Positions 63,987-64,000 of a stretch of DNA of 64,000 nucleotides are shown here, one piece after another; the stretch's first letter is position 1; each line of letters begins with the position of its first letter. The stretch comes from JBOHTO01 sp050733695. Its GTDB lineage: Bacteria; Gemmatimonadota; Gemmatimonadetes; Gemmatimonadales; Gemmatimonadaceae. The notes under the pieces were generated by a model. The model had not been told where the DNA came from. It made no database searches and worked only from the letters and a program-made list of their open reading frames with translations. The stretch is from NCBI GenBank assembly GCA_050733695.1, contig JBOHTO010000060.1, forward strand, positions 25,648 to 89,647, given 5' to 3'. Both the position numbers and the translations under genes were made by a program.

Positions 63987-64000
63987 ACGCAGCGCTGCGT
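63987..64000. repeat. 14-bp perfect palindrome upstream of susC, at the window edge
   Basis: ACGCAGCGCTGCGT lies 36 bases before the SusC start and may be longer beyond the window. It is in the right place for an operator. Confidence 0.6.

Overview
The window is high-GC, densely coded DNA from a diderm bacterium. The mix points to Gemmatimonadota, by inference only because no rRNA or other phylogenetic marker besides gyrA is present. The evidence is SusC/SusD porin genes, very large ASPIC/VCBS-repeat lipoproteins, many lipobox-bearing lipoproteins, frequent GTG and TTG starts, and gene-to-gene junctions of the ATGA/GTGA type. No tRNA, rRNA, CRISPR array, phage or canonical insertion sequence was seen. 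Gene-free stretches are all under about 250 bases.

Region 1 (1-30.4 kb) is mostly housekeeping. It opens with a partial membrane protein, a small lipoprotein, a HGSNAT/DUF5009-type acyltransferase, a DacB-type D-Ala-D-Ala carboxypeptidase, a saccharopine-dehydrogenase-like enzyme and a CoA-binding protein. A minus-strand run then reads gyrA, diguanylate cyclase, threonine dehydratase, REC-GAF-GGDEF cyclase, an orphan 2-oxoacid dehydrogenase E1 alpha, a lipoprotein, an M1 peptidase and a TPR/pepsin-like protein. Most joints overlap by a few bases, so the run is probably co-transcribed. After some lineage-specific secreted proteins come a thioesterase/zinc-ribbon/MDR oxidoreductase operon, the E2 and E3 subunits of a 2-oxoglutarate-type dehydrogenase, and a GMC oxidoreductase with its small subunit. 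Two intergenic copies of a 'constant 18-base tag plus variable ~48-bp hairpin' element lie at 2.4 and 25.8 kb.

At 30.3-30.9 kb lies a damaged AhpD/peroxidase-related gene. Its in-frame TGA falls exactly where the second cysteine of the CxxC motif is expected. A GGUC-loop hairpin follows at the distance of a bacterial SECIS. A downstream frameshift leaves open whether this is a decayed or a mis-assembled selenoprotein gene.

Region 2 (31-64 kb) is carbohydrate capture. On the plus strand are two GH130 phosphorylase-like enzymes, a lipoprotein that fuses an (alpha/alpha)-toroid-like domain to an ABC solute-binding domain, two permeases, a MalK-type ATPase and a GH13 amylase. A divergent SLC45-like MFS transporter sits upstream. 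Two minus-strand operons follow. One reads GH97 glucosidase, VCBS lipoprotein, EIIA-HPr-EI fusion, EIICBB glucose-family PTS and trehalase. The other reads SusC, SusD, VCBS lipoprotein and haloperoxidase/PAP2 protein. A simple reading is that SusCD imports glucosides, periplasmic GH97 and trehalase release glucose, and a self-contained two-gene PTS phosphorylates it on entry. A barrel-less TonB 'plug' lipoprotein, preceded by 11-bp direct repeats, sits between the two operons.
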